In this document: positions 47,561-56,444 of the stretch, piece by piece
Numbering within the stretch: the first letter of the stretch is position 1
Layout: every line of letters starts with the position of its first letter
Source: Streptomyces sp. SAT1
GTDB lineage: Bacteria > Actinomycetota > Actinomycetes > Streptomycetales > Streptomycetaceae
Length of the DNA stretch: 64,000 nucleotides
Direction: 5' to 3'
Assembly: GCF_001654495.1 (NCBI RefSeq)
Contig: NZ_CP015849.1
Coordinates: 930,001-994,000, forward strand
Translations under genes and position numbers: made by a program
The notes under the pieces: generated by a model
Seen by the model: the letters and a program-made list of their open reading frames with translations, nothing else
What the model was told of the DNA's origin: nothing
The model's database searches: none

Positions 47561-49014
47561 CCGAAGTGCTGCTCCTGCTCGTGGCGGTCCTGCTGTCACT
47601 GGCCTGTGGCGCCTTCGTCGCCGCCGAGTTCTCGCTCACCACCGTCGAGCGCGGCGCGCTGGAGCGGGCGGCGGAGCGCGGTGAGCGCGGTGCCGCCGGT
47701 GCGCTCAAGGCCGTACGGAACCTGACCTTCCAGCTGTCCGGCGCGCAGCTCGGCATCACCGTCACCAATCTGGTGGTCGGCATGCTCGCCGAGCCGTCGA
47801 TCGCCGCGCTGCTGGCCGGTCCGCTCCAGTCGCTCGGCGCGTCGCGGTCGGTGGCGACCTCGGTGGCGCTGGTCGTGGGTACCGCGCTGTCCACGGTGTT
47901 CCTGATGGTCGTCGGCGAGCTGGTGCCCAAGAACTGGGCGATCTCCGCGCCGCTCGCCGTGGCCCGGCACGTCGCCACCCCGCAGCGCTGGTTCAGCGCC
48001 GCCTTCCGCCCGTTCATCACGCATCTCAACAACACGGCCAACCGCGTGGTGCGCCGGTTCGGGGTGGAGCCCGCCGAGGAGCTGGCCTCCGCGCGCGGCC
48101 CGCAGGAACTGGCGGCGCTGGCCCGGCACTCGGCCAAGGAGGGCGCCCTGGAGGCGGACACCGCCGAGCTGTTCGTCCGCACCCTCAACCTCGCCGACCT
48201 CACCGCGGAGAACGTGATGACACCGCGCGTCCAGGTCGTCGCCCTGGAGGCCCAGGCCACCTGCGAGGACGTGGCGAACGCGACCCGGGCCACCGGCCTG
48301 TCCCGCTTCCCCGTCTACCGCGGCAACCTCGACTCCGTGGTGGGCACGGCCCACGTCAAGGACGTCCTCGCGGTGCCCGCCGAGCGACGGACCCGCGTAC
48401 GGGTCTCCGAGATCATGCGCGAGCCGCTGCTCGTCCCCGAGTCGCTGACCGTGGACCGGCTGCTGGACCGGCTGTCGGGGCGGCGGACGATGGCGGTCGT
48501 CATCGACGAGTACGGCGGCACGGCGGGCGTGGCCACGCTGGAGGACATCGTCGAGGAGGTCGTCGGCGAGGTGCGCGACGAGCACGACCCGCACGAGACG
48601 CCGGACCTCGCCCCCGCCGGGGCCGACGAGGAGGGCCGCGCCCTGTACTCGGCCGACGGCTCCGCGCGCGTGGACCAGCTCGTCCGGGTCGGCTGGCGCG
48701 CGCCCGACGGGCCCTACGAGACCCTCGCCGGTCTCGTCGCCGCGGAACTGGGCCGGATACCGGAGACCGGTGACGTCCTGGAGGTCGCCGGGTGGCGACT
48801 GGAGGTGACGGACGCGAGCGGGCGGCGGGCGGCCCGGGTGCTGCTGCACGCGCCGCTCGACGACGCGGACCTCGCCATGGTCCCGGAGCGCGCGGGGCGC
48901 CGGGGCGGCCGACGCGGCGACGAGCAGGCCACCAGGAACGCGCAGCACGCACAGGACGCACAGGACGTGCAGCACGCGCAAGACGCGCAGGACGGGAAGA
49001 GGGCCGGCCGGTGA
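47557..49014 (+). CDS. CNNM/CorC-type (hemolysin-like) ion transporter, first paralogue
   Basis: A 485-residue protein: DUF21/CNNM membrane domain (about 1-190; LACGAFVAAEFSLTTVERGA, TVFLMVVGELVPKNWAI), two CBS domains (about 215-335: NVMTPRVQVVALEAQATCED, IMREPLLVPESLTVDRLL, DEYGGTAGVATLEDIVEEVV) and a CorC_HlyC C-terminal domain (to about 430). Members are implicated in Mg2+/Co2+ or Na+/Mg2+ export, not hemolysis. The last 40 residues are an Ala-Gln-Asp/His repeat (AQHAQDAQDVQHAQDAQD) of low complexity. It overlaps the second paralogue by GTGA. Confidence 0.9.
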   Translation: MTEVLLLLVAVLLSLACGAFVAAEFSLTTVERGALERAAERGERGAAGALKAVRNLTFQLSGAQLGITVTNLVVGMLAEPSIAALLAGPLQSLGASRSVATSVALVVGTALSTVFLMVVGELVPKNWAISAPLAVARHVATPQRWFSAAFRPFITHLNNTANRVVRRFGVEPAEELASARGPQELAALARHSAKEGALEADTAELFVRTLNLADLTAENVMTPRVQVVALEAQATCEDVANATRATGLSRFPVYRGNLDSVVGTAHVKDVLAVPAERRTRVRVSEIMREPLLVPESLTVDRLLDRLSGRRTMAVVIDEYGGTAGVATLEDIVEEVVGEVRDEHDPHETPDLAPAGADEEGRALYSADGSARVDQLVRVGWRAPDGPYETLAGLVAAELGRIPETGDVLEVAGWRLEVTDASGRRAARVLLHAPLDDADLAMVPERAGRRGGRRGDEQATRNAQHAQDAQDVQHAQDAQDGKRAGR

Positions 49015-50024
49015 CCGCCGTACAGATTCTGATCGGTCTGGCGACCCTCGTCGTCAACGCCTTCTTCGTCGGCGCCGAGTTCGCGCTGATCTCGGTGCGC
49101 CGCAGCCAGGTCGAGCCGTACGCCGAGCAGGGCGACCGGCGCGCCAAAAGCGTGCTGTGGGGCCTGGAGCACGTGTCCGCGCTGCTCGCGGCGGCCCAGC
49201 TCGGCATCACGCTGTGCACGCTGGTCCTCGGTGTGGTCGCCGAGCCCGCCATCGCGCATCTGCTGGAGCCCGTGTTCCACGCGGTGGGCGTGCCGGCCGG
49301 CGCGGGACACGCCGTGTCCTTCGTGATCGCGCTGGCGCTGGCCACCTATCTGCACATGCTGCTCGGCGAGATGGTGCCGAAGAACGTCGCCCTCGCGGAG
49401 CCGGTGCGCAGCGCGCTGCTGCTCGGCCCGCCGCTGGTCGCGCTGTCCCGCGCCCTGCGCCCGGTGATCTTCACGGTGAACACGTTCGCCAACGCCCTGC
49501 TCAAGCTGTTGCGGGTGGAGGCCAAGAACGAGGTCTCGGCGACCTTCACGGACGCGGAGCTGGCCCAGATCGTCAAGGACGCCGGGCAGGCCGGTCTCAT
49601 CGACGACCGGGCGCAGGAGCGGCTGCACGACGCGCTGGAGCTGGGCAGCAGGCCGGTGCGCGATGTCGTGCTGCCGCTGGAACAGGTCGTCTACGCGCGC
49701 GTGGGGGTCACCCCGGAGCAGTTGGAGCAGCTGACGGCGGAGTCCGGGTTCTCGCGTTTCCCGGTGGTCGACGAGGGCCGCCGGATCATCGGCTATCTGC
49801 ATGTGAAGGACGCGCTGGACGCCTCGCCGCGCTCCGAGCCGTTCCGTCCGGGTGACATGCGCCCCATCGCCCGGGTCAGGGAGAGCACCCCGCTGGACGA
49901 CGTGCTCACGGCGATGCGCGGCAGCCGGACGCACCTGGCGGCCGTGCTCGGCTCGGACGGGCGGCTGGCCGGTCTGGTGACGATGGAGGACGTGCTGCGG
50001 GAACTGTTCGGGCAGCCTGCCTGA
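49011..50024 (+). CDS. CNNM/CorC-type ion transporter, second paralogue (no CorC_HlyC domain)
   Basis: A 337-residue protein with the same DUF21 membrane domain (NAFFVGAEFALISVRRSQVE, YLHMLLGEMVPKNVALAEP) and a CBS pair (PLEQVVYARVGVTPEQLEQ, VVDEGRRIIGYLHVKDALD, LVTMEDVLRELFG), but it ends there, lacking the transporter-associated C-terminal domain of the first copy. The GTG start overlaps the stop of the first gene. The pair may form a heteromer in which only one subunit has the regulatory tail; this is inference. Confidence 0.9.
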   Translation: MTAVQILIGLATLVVNAFFVGAEFALISVRRSQVEPYAEQGDRRAKSVLWGLEHVSALLAAAQLGITLCTLVLGVVAEPAIAHLLEPVFHAVGVPAGAGHAVSFVIALALATYLHMLLGEMVPKNVALAEPVRSALLLGPPLVALSRALRPVIFTVNTFANALLKLLRVEAKNEVSATFTDAELAQIVKDAGQAGLIDDRAQERLHDALELGSRPVRDVVLPLEQVVYARVGVTPEQLEQLTAESGFSRFPVVDEGRRIIGYLHVKDALDASPRSEPFRPGDMRPIARVRESTPLDDVLTAMRGSRTHLAAVLGSDGRLAGLVTMEDVLRELFGQPA

Positions 50025-50200
50025 GCAGCCGCCCCGTCCGGCCGGGGGCCGGACGGCCCCACCCGGGGCCGCGCCCCCCGGCCGCCGACGCGGGGAGGCC
50101 GCGGCCCGGCGGGGGTGCGGGGAGGCCGCGGCCGGGGGGTCCGGGTTCGGACCGACCGCTTGGTATGCGGCCGGTCCGGCGGGATACCATCGCTCACGCC

Positions 50201-51004
50201 ATGCAGACGTATCCCACGTACTCCAGTCTGGTCGCGGTCGGCGACTCCTTCACCGAGGGCATGTCGGACCTGCTGCCCGACGGCTCCTACCGGGGCTGGG
50301 CCGACCTCCTGGCGGCCCGGATGGCGGCCCGCGCCCCCGGCTTCCGGTACGCCAACCTCGCCGTGCGGGGCAAGCTCATCGGGCAGATCGTCGACGAGCA
50401 GGTCGAGGTGGCCGCCGCCATGCGGGCGGACGTGGTCACCCTGGTCGGCGGGCTCAACGACACCCTGCGGCCCAAGTGCGACATGGGCCGGGTGCGGGGC
50501 CTGCTCACCGAGGCGGTGGAGCGGTTGGCGCCGTCGTGCGAGCGGCTGGTGCTGATGCGCAGCCCCGGCCGCCGGGGTCCCGTCCTGGAGCGGTTCCGGC
50601 CGCGCATGGAGGAGCTGTACGCCTGCGTCGACGAGCTTGCGGCGCGGCACGGCGCGGTCGTCGTCGACCTGTACGGCGCCGCCTCCCTGGCCGATCCGCG
50701 GCTGTGGGGCGTGGACCGGCTGCACCTGACCGGCGAGGGACATCGCCGGGTCGCGGAGGCGGTGTGGCAGGCGCTCGGCCACGAGCCGGAGGACCCCGAG
50801 TGGCACACGCCGCCACCGGCGACCGCGCCGCCGGGCTGGCTGGACCGCCGGATCGCGGACGCCCGCTTCACCCGTGAGCACCTGCTGCCCTGGATAGGCA
50901 GGCGGCTGACCGGCCGCTCCTCCGGTGACGGCCGCCCGGCCAAGCGCCCCGAGCTACTGCCCTGGGCAGAGCCCGACCCGGCCCGGCGCCCGGCGGACGC
51001 CTAG
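50201..51004 (+). CDS. SGNH/GDSL-family hydrolase
   Basis: A 267-residue esterase/lipase-like hydrolase. The four blocks are SLVAVGDSFTEGMSD (Ser nucleophile), NLAVRGKLIGQI (Gly), TLVGGLNDTLRP (Asn) and VDRLHLTGEGHRRVA (Asp/His). There is no signal peptide. The C-terminal 60 residues (ARFTREHLLPWIGRRL onward) are a conserved Streptomyces extension. ATG 50201 lies 10 bases after TACCAT (50185-50190), so the leader is at most a few bases long. Confidence 0.87.
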   Translation: MQTYPTYSSLVAVGDSFTEGMSDLLPDGSYRGWADLLAARMAARAPGFRYANLAVRGKLIGQIVDEQVEVAAAMRADVVTLVGGLNDTLRPKCDMGRVRGLLTEAVERLAPSCERLVLMRSPGRRGPVLERFRPRMEELYACVDELAARHGAVVVDLYGAASLADPRLWGVDRLHLTGEGHRRVAEAVWQALGHEPEDPEWHTPPPATAPPGWLDRRIADARFTREHLLPWIGRRLTGRSSGDGRPAKRPELLPWAEPDPARRPADA

Positions 51005-51139
51005 CTAGGACCTGTCCGGCGGACGGCCGCGCCGCTTCGGGCCCGCCCCCCTGCCGTCCCGCACCGTCTCGCACCGCCCCCCGTGCTTTCGTAGGTTCCG
51101 ACGAACACCCCTGTGGCGCTGGCCTGCAGGAATCGCCAG

Positions 51140-51153
51140 TAGAATCCGTACAC
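51140..51153 (+). promoter_or_regulatory. -10 element of purB, leaderless start
   Basis: TAGAAT (51140-51145), the best -10 hexamer of the window, is eight bases before the GTG start of purB; no ribosome site exists. The TSS is expected at or within two bases of the start codon. Confidence 0.6.
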
Positions 51154-52596
51154 GTGACTTCCGCTCCCGCCAAGCCCCGCATCCCGAACGTCCTCGCCGG
51201 ACGTTACGCCTCCGCCGAGCTCGCCACGCTCTGGTCGCCCGAGCAGAAGGTGAGGCTGGAGCGGCAGCTCTGGCTCGCCGTGCTGCGCGCCCAGAAGGAC
51301 CTCGGCATCGAGGTGCCGGACGCGGCCGTCGCCGACTACGAGCGCGTCCTGGACCAGGTCGACCTGGCCTCGATCGCCGAGCGCGAGAAGGTCACCCGGC
51401 ACGACGTGAAGGCCCGCATCGAGGAGTTCAACGACCTCGCCGGGCACGAGCACGTGCACAAGGGCATGACCTCCCGCGACCTCACGGAGAACGTGGAGCA
51501 GCTGCAGATCCGGCTCTCCCTCGAGCTGGTGCGCGACCGTACGGTGGCGGTGCTCGCGCGGCTGGGCAAGCTGGCCGCGGAGTACGGGGAGCTGGTCATG
51601 GCCGGCCGCTCGCACAACGTCGCCGCGCAGGCCACCACCCTCGGCAAGCGGTTCGCCACCGCGGCCGACGAGCTGCTGGTGGCGCACGGACGGATCGAGG
51701 AACTGCTCGGCCGCTACCCGCTGCGTGGCATCAAGGGCCCGGTGGGCACCGCCCAGGACATGCTGGACCTGCTCGGCGGCGACGCCTCGAAGCTGGCGGA
51801 GCTGGAGCAGCGGATCGCCGCCCACCTGGGCTTCGGGCGGGCCTTCACCTCGGTCGGCCAGGTCTACCCGCGCTCCCTGGACTACGAGGTCGTCACCGCG
51901 CTGGTGCAGCTCGCTGCGGCGCCGTCCTCGCTGGCGAAGACGATCCGGCTGATGGCCGGGCACGAGCTGGTCACGGAGGGCTTCAAGCCCGGCCAGGTCG
52001 GCTCCTCGGCGATGCCGCACAAGATGAACACCCGCTCCTGCGAGCGCGTCAACGGCCTCATGGTGATCCTGCGCGGCTACGCCTCGATGACCGGGGAGCT
52101 GGCGGGCGACCAGTGGAACGAAGGCGACGTCTCCTGCTCTGTGGTGCGCCGGGTCGCGCTGCCGGACGCGTTCTTCGCGCTGGACGGGCTGCTGGAGACC
52201 TTCCTGACGGTGCTCGACGAGTTCGGTGCCTTCCCCGCGGTGGTCGCCCGGGAGCTGGACCGCTACCTGCCGTTCCTCGCCACCACCAAGGTGCTGATGG
52301 GGGCGGTGCGGGCCGGTGTCGGCCGCGAGGTCGCCCACGAGGCCATCAAGGAGAACGCCGTCGCCACCGCGCTCGCCATGCGCGAGCAGGGCGCCGAGCG
52401 CAACGACCTGCTCGACAAGCTGGCCGCCGACGAGCGCCTGCCGCTGGACCGCGCCCGGCTCGACGAGCTGATGGCGGACAAGCTGTCCTTCACCGGCGCC
52501 GCCGCCGACCAGGTCGGCGCGGTCGTCGCCCGGATCGGGGAGATCGTCGAGAAGCACCCGGAGGCCACCGCCTACGCCCCGGGGGCGATCCTCTGA
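51154..52596 (+). CDS. purB: Adenylosuccinate lyase
   Basis: A 480-residue fumarase-superfamily lyase for two steps of purine synthesis (SAICAR to AICAR, adenylosuccinate to AMP). Seen are HVHKGMTSRDLTENVEQLQI, AGRSHNVAAQATTLGKRFAT (catalytic His), the signature GSSAMPHKMNTRSCERVNGL with the flexible-loop Ser, and the C-terminal MREQGAERNDLLDKLA. The length and order agree with the actinobacterial type. Leaderless GTG start (see promoter). Overlaps the mug-like gene. Confidence 0.95.
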   Translation: MTSAPAKPRIPNVLAGRYASAELATLWSPEQKVRLERQLWLAVLRAQKDLGIEVPDAAVADYERVLDQVDLASIAEREKVTRHDVKARIEEFNDLAGHEHVHKGMTSRDLTENVEQLQIRLSLELVRDRTVAVLARLGKLAAEYGELVMAGRSHNVAAQATTLGKRFATAADELLVAHGRIEELLGRYPLRGIKGPVGTAQDMLDLLGGDASKLAELEQRIAAHLGFGRAFTSVGQVYPRSLDYEVVTALVQLAAAPSSLAKTIRLMAGHELVTEGFKPGQVGSSAMPHKMNTRSCERVNGLMVILRGYASMTGELAGDQWNEGDVSCSVVRRVALPDAFFALDGLLETFLTVLDEFGAFPAVVARELDRYLPFLATTKVLMGAVRAGVGREVAHEAIKENAVATALAMREQGAERNDLLDKLAADERLPLDRARLDELMADKLSFTGAAADQVGAVVARIGEIVEKHPEATAYAPGAIL

Positions 52597-53159
52597 CCCG
52601 CCCCACCCAGGCCCAGCTGGAGGCCGCCCGCGACCGGCTCGTACCGGACGTGGTCGCGGACGGCCTCAGCGTGCTCTTCTGCGGCATCAACCCCGGCCTC
52701 ACCACCGCCGTCACGGGGCACCACTTCGCCCGTCCCGGCAACCGGTTCTGGCCGGTGCTGCACCGCTCCGGTTTCACCCCGCGGCTGCTGGCCCCCGCCG
52801 AGCAGGCCGAGCTGCTGACGTACCGGCTCGGCATCACCAACGTGGTCGCCCGGCCCACGGCGCGGGCGGACGAGCTGACCGCCGAGGAGTACCGCGAGGG
52901 CGGGCGGCTGCTGGAGCGGAAGGTGGCCCGGCTGCGGCCCCGCTGGCTGGCCGTGGTCGGCGTCACCGCGTACCGCGCGGCCTTCGCGGACCGGGGAGCG
53001 CGCATCGGTCCGCAGGAGCGGACGATCGGCTCCGCCCGGGTCTGGGTGCTGCCCAACCCCAGCGGTCTGAACGCGCACTGGACGGCGGAGACGATGGCCG
53101 AGGAGTACGCCAGGCTGCGGGAGGCCGCCGAGGGCTCCGCGGCCGCGGAGACCGCCTGA
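52593..53159 (+). CDS. mug: G/U(T) mismatch-specific DNA glycosylase (Mug)
   Basis: A uracil-DNA glycosylase-fold enzyme removing uracil or ethenocytosine opposite G. The catalytic motif is FCGINPGLTTAVTGHHFARP (Asn of GINPG), followed by GNRFWPVLHRSGFTPRLL, and the second motif NPSGLNAHW. The reading frame has no ATG/GTG near the purB stop; a CTG at 52593 overlaps the purB TGA as CTGA, and the next GTG is at 52650. With CTG the length is 188 residues; with GTG it is 169, close to E. coli Mug (168). CTG is listed because of the coupling, but the GTG is possible. Confidence 0.85.
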   Translation: MTRPTQAQLEAARDRLVPDVVADGLSVLFCGINPGLTTAVTGHHFARPGNRFWPVLHRSGFTPRLLAPAEQAELLTYRLGITNVVARPTARADELTAEEYREGGRLLERKVARLRPRWLAVVGVTAYRAAFADRGARIGPQERTIGSARVWVLPNPSGLNAHWTAETMAEEYARLREAAEGSAAAETA

Positions 53160-53163
53160 CGGG

Positions 53164-53607
53164 TCACGGCGGGTCCCGGTCGGTGACCACCGCGAGCAGC
53201 TGGAACGGCAGTTCGCGGTCCCACTGGGACACGCAGAGGACTATCCACCGGCCGGTCTCGTGCGACCGCCACAACCGGACGTCCGGCACATGCCCGCTGA
53301 GCGAGGCCCACGGCTCCCCCGGTGCCTCGCCCCGCACGGTCCGCTCGAAGACGCCGTAGAGGCTGAACTCCTGCGGAGCGCCCCACCGCTCGGTCAGCCG
53401 CTCCCCCAGCCCGTCCAGCTCGCACGCGAACTGCTCCGCCGTCTCCTCCCGGCGGGTGCCGTCGTCCTCCCAGAAGTCGTCGCTCGTCTCCAACTCGGCC
53501 GTCAGGAAGCCGGGTCCGGCCGTACCGGCGTCCGTCCGGCCGGGCTCGGCGGGGAACTCCCCGGAGCACAGCCGGTCGATCACGGCGAGAGCCTTCGCGA
53601 TGTCCAT
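53164..53607 (-). CDS. Conserved hypothetical protein (147 aa)
   Basis: A 147-residue acidic soluble protein. It opens MDIAKALAVIDRLCSGEFPA, continues with an acidic helix ELETSDDFWEDDGTRREET and ends with a beta-rich half containing VPDVRLWRSHETGRWIVLCV and ELPFQLLAVVTDRDPP. I recognise no domain family. It converges on mug with only four bases between the stops. An upstream ATG start is absent; ATG 53607 is the only sensible one. Confidence 0.65.
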   Translation of the reverse strand: MDIAKALAVIDRLCSGEFPAEPGRTDAGTAGPGFLTAELETSDDFWEDDGTRREETAEQFACELDGLGERLTERWGAPQEFSLYGVFERTVRGEAPGEPWASLSGHVPDVRLWRSHETGRWIVLCVSQWDRELPFQLLAVVTDRDPP

Positions 53608-53677
53608 GCGTTCCAGTAAAGCGGGCACCACTGACAATTGGCGGTGCGTCAGGGTGGGGTCGGCCGCGGGGCGGGAC

Positions 53678-53745
53678 GCGGACGGCCCGTGGGGGGGCGC
53701 GGACGGCCCGTGGGGGGGGCGCGGACGGCCCATGGGGGTGGCGGC
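53678..53745. repeat. ~21-bp repeat with G7/G8 homopolymer runs, three copies
   Basis: GCGGACGGCCCGTG followed by seven or eight G occurs twice and a third copy reads GCGGACGGCCCATGGGGGT. The spacing is about 22 bp. G runs of this length are prone to slippage. No gene overlaps the array; it lies between the divergently oriented hypothetical gene (starts 53607) and the ROK gene. Confidence 0.85.
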
Positions 53746-53992
53746 GGGGCAGCGGTCGGCGCCGTGGTGCGGATCGCGGGAGACGGGTGACGGACGGGGG
53801 TGACGGCTGGCGGGGCCGTCGCGGACGGGACGCGGTCCGGATTTCCTTTTCGGGGTGCCGGAGGCGGGTTCCGGGGCGGCCCGGCCGGACCGCCCGACCG
53901 TGCGCAGCGCGCCCGCCGTCCCCGGCACTCGCTGCCCCGGCCCGCGCCGAGTACGATCCGCCCAACACGCGCACGAGCTGGGAGGAAGGACG

Positions 53993-55153
53993 TTGGGGCG
54001 GCTGACCGGCGGGGATCCCTCGCTGCTGCGAAGGATCAATTCCGCGGTGGTGCTGCACGCGCTGCGTGCCACGGACTGCGCGACGCTCACGGAGATCACC
54101 CGGGTGACCGGGCTGTCCCGGCCCACGGTCGAGGGCGTCGTCGAGGACCTCATGGAGGCGGGGCTCGTCGCCGAGAAGGCCGCCGAGGAGGGCGCCGCAC
54201 GCCGTCAGGGACGGCCCGCGCGGCGCTACCGGTTCCGTGCCGAGGCGGGGCACCTGCTCGGCCTGGAGATCGGCCCCCACCGCGTGGCGGCGCTCCTGTC
54301 CGACCTCGACGGGCGGGTGCTCGGCGCCCAGGCCAAGGAGGTGGGCGAGACGGCGGACGCGGACGAGCGCCTGGAACGGCTGCGCACCGCGGTCGCCGAG
54401 CTGCTGCGCCGGGCCGGTGTCCCGCGCAGCTCCCTGCGGGCCGTGGGGGTCGGCACGCCCGGGATCGTCGAGGCGGGTGGCATCGTCCGGCTGGGCACCG
54501 CGCTGCCCGGCTGGACAGGGCTGAACCTGGGCGAGCGGCTCAGCCGCTCCTTCCGGTGCCCGGTGCTGGTCGAGAACGACGCCAACGCGGCGGCGGTCGC
54601 CGAGCACTGGAAGGGTGCCGCCACCGACTCCGACGACGTGGTGTTCGTGCTGGCCGGACTGAGTCCGGGCGCCGGTTCACTGATCGGCGGGCGGCTGCAC
54701 CGCGGGTTCGGCGGCGCGGCGGGCGAGATCGGCGCGCTGCACCTGCTGGGCCGGGGCGTCACGCCCGAGACGCTGCTGTCGACCACGGACCAGCCGCTGC
54801 ACCCCCTGGACGAGCAGGCGGTGGCGGCGGTGTTCGCCCAGGCCCGCAAGGGCGACCAGCAGGCGGTGGCGGCCATGGACCGCTTCATCCAGCGGCTCGT
54901 CCACGACGTGGCGGCACTGGTGCTGGCGCTGGACCCGGAGCTGGTGGTCGTCGGCGGCTGGGCGGCCGGCCTGGACGGGGTGCTGGAGCCGCTGCGCGGC
55001 GAGCTGGCCCGCTACTGCCTGCGTACGCCGCAGGTGACCCTGTCGATGCTCGGTGAGGCGGCCGTGGCGACGGGCGCCCTGCGGCTGGCCCTCGACCATG
55101 TCGAGGAGGAGCTGTTCGCGGTGGAGAGCAAGGTGGCGGCGGCCCGGCACTGA
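53993..55153 (+). CDS. ROK family transcriptional regulator (NagC/XylR type)
   Basis: A 386-residue sugar-responsive regulator. The N-terminal winged helix-turn-helix (10-75) includes NSAVVLHALRATDCATLTEI and TRVTGLSRPTVEGVVEDLM; the ROK domain (from about 95) has LLGLEIGPHRVAALLSDLDG, VGVGTPGIVEAGG, VLVENDANAAAVAEHW (DAN motif) and a late VVVGGWAAGLDG. The zinc-binding CXCGXXGC of canonical ROK is missing, being replaced by GEIGALHLLGRG. The start is TTG 53993, supported by GGAGGAAGGA. Effector probably a phosphorylated sugar. Confidence 0.88.
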   Translation: MGRLTGGDPSLLRRINSAVVLHALRATDCATLTEITRVTGLSRPTVEGVVEDLMEAGLVAEKAAEEGAARRQGRPARRYRFRAEAGHLLGLEIGPHRVAALLSDLDGRVLGAQAKEVGETADADERLERLRTAVAELLRRAGVPRSSLRAVGVGTPGIVEAGGIVRLGTALPGWTGLNLGERLSRSFRCPVLVENDANAAAVAEHWKGAATDSDDVVFVLAGLSPGAGSLIGGRLHRGFGGAAGEIGALHLLGRGVTPETLLSTTDQPLHPLDEQAVAAVFAQARKGDQQAVAAMDRFIQRLVHDVAALVLALDPELVVVGGWAAGLDGVLEPLRGELARYCLRTPQVTLSMLGEAAVATGALRLALDHVEEELFAVESKVAAARH

Positions 55154-55285
55154 GGACGGGCGGGGCGGCGGCCACCGCCCCGAGGGCCGCGAGCCCGCCG
55201 GGCGGGCCGGGGCAGGCCCGTGGTGGCGGACCTGCCGGCCGGTCCGTCGTGACGGAGCTGCCGACCGGCGCCGGTCCGGCCGGGG

Positions 55286-56047
55286 TCAGGATGCCTGGCG
55301 TTCGGGCCCGTGGTGGATCTCCACGCCGCCGGAGTCCCCGAAGGTGAGGCGGCAGGTGTCGGCCCGGTAGGTGGCCACCGAGAGCGCGGCGGTGCGTCCC
55401 CCGGCGATGAAGCGGGTGGTGACGACGAGGACGGGGGCGCCGGGCAGCCGGTCCAGCTCCTTGGCGTCGTCGGCGCGGGCGGAGCCCAGCTCGACGGCCT
55501 GCTCCTGGCCCTCCAGCTCCAGGTGCTGGAGCTCGCGCAGCACCGCACGCGCGCGTGCCGCGCCGGAGGGCGCGTCGATCGCGGTGAGGCCGGGCATCGA
55601 GGACGCCGGGATGTAGAGCAGCTCGGCGGCGACCGGCTGGCCCTGGCTCACCCGGGACCGGCGCACCGTGTGCACGGGCTGGTCGCGGTCGGTCTCCAGG
55701 GCGTCGGCGACGGCCGCGGGCGGTGCCGCCTGGACGCAGTCCACGGGATGCCAGGCGTCGTCCGCCGCACCGGGCCAGGCGTGCTGCTCGGTGCCCACGG
55801 CCACGCCCACGCGCGGCGGCGCGACGGTGGTGCCGACACCGCGGCGGCGCTGGAGCCTGCCTTCCAGCTCCAGCTGTTCGAGCGCCTGGCGCAGGGTCGC
55901 GCGGGCCACGCCGAAACGGGCGGCCAGCTCCCGCTCGTTGGGCAGGATCTCGCCGACCGAGAACTCGGAGTCCAGTGCCTCACTGAGGACGGTCCTCAGG
56001 TGCCAGTACTTCGGCTCCGGCACCGATTCCAGCTGCGTGGTCCCCAC
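55286..56047 (-). CDS. GntR-family regulator with UTRA domain (HutC type)
   Basis: A 253-residue regulator: winged HTH (12-75; ILPNERELAARFGVARATLR, EQLELEGRLQRRRGVGT) and a UTRA ligand domain (about 95-245) with TVRRSRVSQGQPVAAELLYI and ADTCRLTFGDSG. The UTRA branch senses sugars phosphates or histidine metabolites. Its target is not adjacent: the gene converges on a ROK regulator and is divergent from an alpha/beta hydrolase at 56445. An AT-richer stretch (TTTATTAAAGGTTG, about 56095-56110) just upstream may contain the promoter/operator. Confidence 0.87.
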   Translation of the reverse strand: MGTTQLESVPEPKYWHLRTVLSEALDSEFSVGEILPNERELAARFGVARATLRQALEQLELEGRLQRRRGVGTTVAPPRVGVAVGTEQHAWPGAADDAWHPVDCVQAAPPAAVADALETDRDQPVHTVRRSRVSQGQPVAAELLYIPASSMPGLTAIDAPSGAARARAVLRELQHLELEGQEQAVELGSARADDAKELDRLPGAPVLVVTTRFIAGGRTAALSVATYRADTCRLTFGDSGGVEIHHGPERQAS

Positions 56048-56444
56048 CCTGTCCTCCGCAATCGCCGTGGTCCGGCGGCGTTTTAGCGCCCTTGTTTATT
56101 AAAGGTTGTTGTACTTCTCTGCGACCATAGGGCTGCCGCCGATCCTTGGTCAAGACCAATCATCGGCCGCTTGTGGAGAAGACGGCTGTCACGCGGTAAG
56201 CGTTCACGTGACGTTCGCACAAGCCGTCATTCGTGACATGACGGCAAAACCCCCGTCGCGGGGACGGGGGCCACCAGGGGCATGCCGCACAGGGCTCTTC
56301 ACAGGGGCGTCGCCGCCGAGGGGGCACTGTCGGCGCGATGACCAGGAACCGCACACCGGGGGCTACCCGCGGGTAGTAATTGCTGACAAGCTGTCTACTC
56401 AGCGTCCGTCAGCGATTGCCGAGATTCCCGACGAGGAGCACCCC
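56048..56444. other. Spacer with hairpin, between GntR and hydrolase
   Basis: 396 bases without a gene. At 56250-56270 the stem CCCCCGTC/GACGGGGG (5-nt loop) is followed on the minus strand by TTTT, the form of an intrinsic terminator reading leftward; it may stop antisense transcription from the EamA gene that overlaps the hydrolase. A TTTATTAAAGG patch near 56095 is unusually AT-rich for this genome. Confidence 0.5.
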
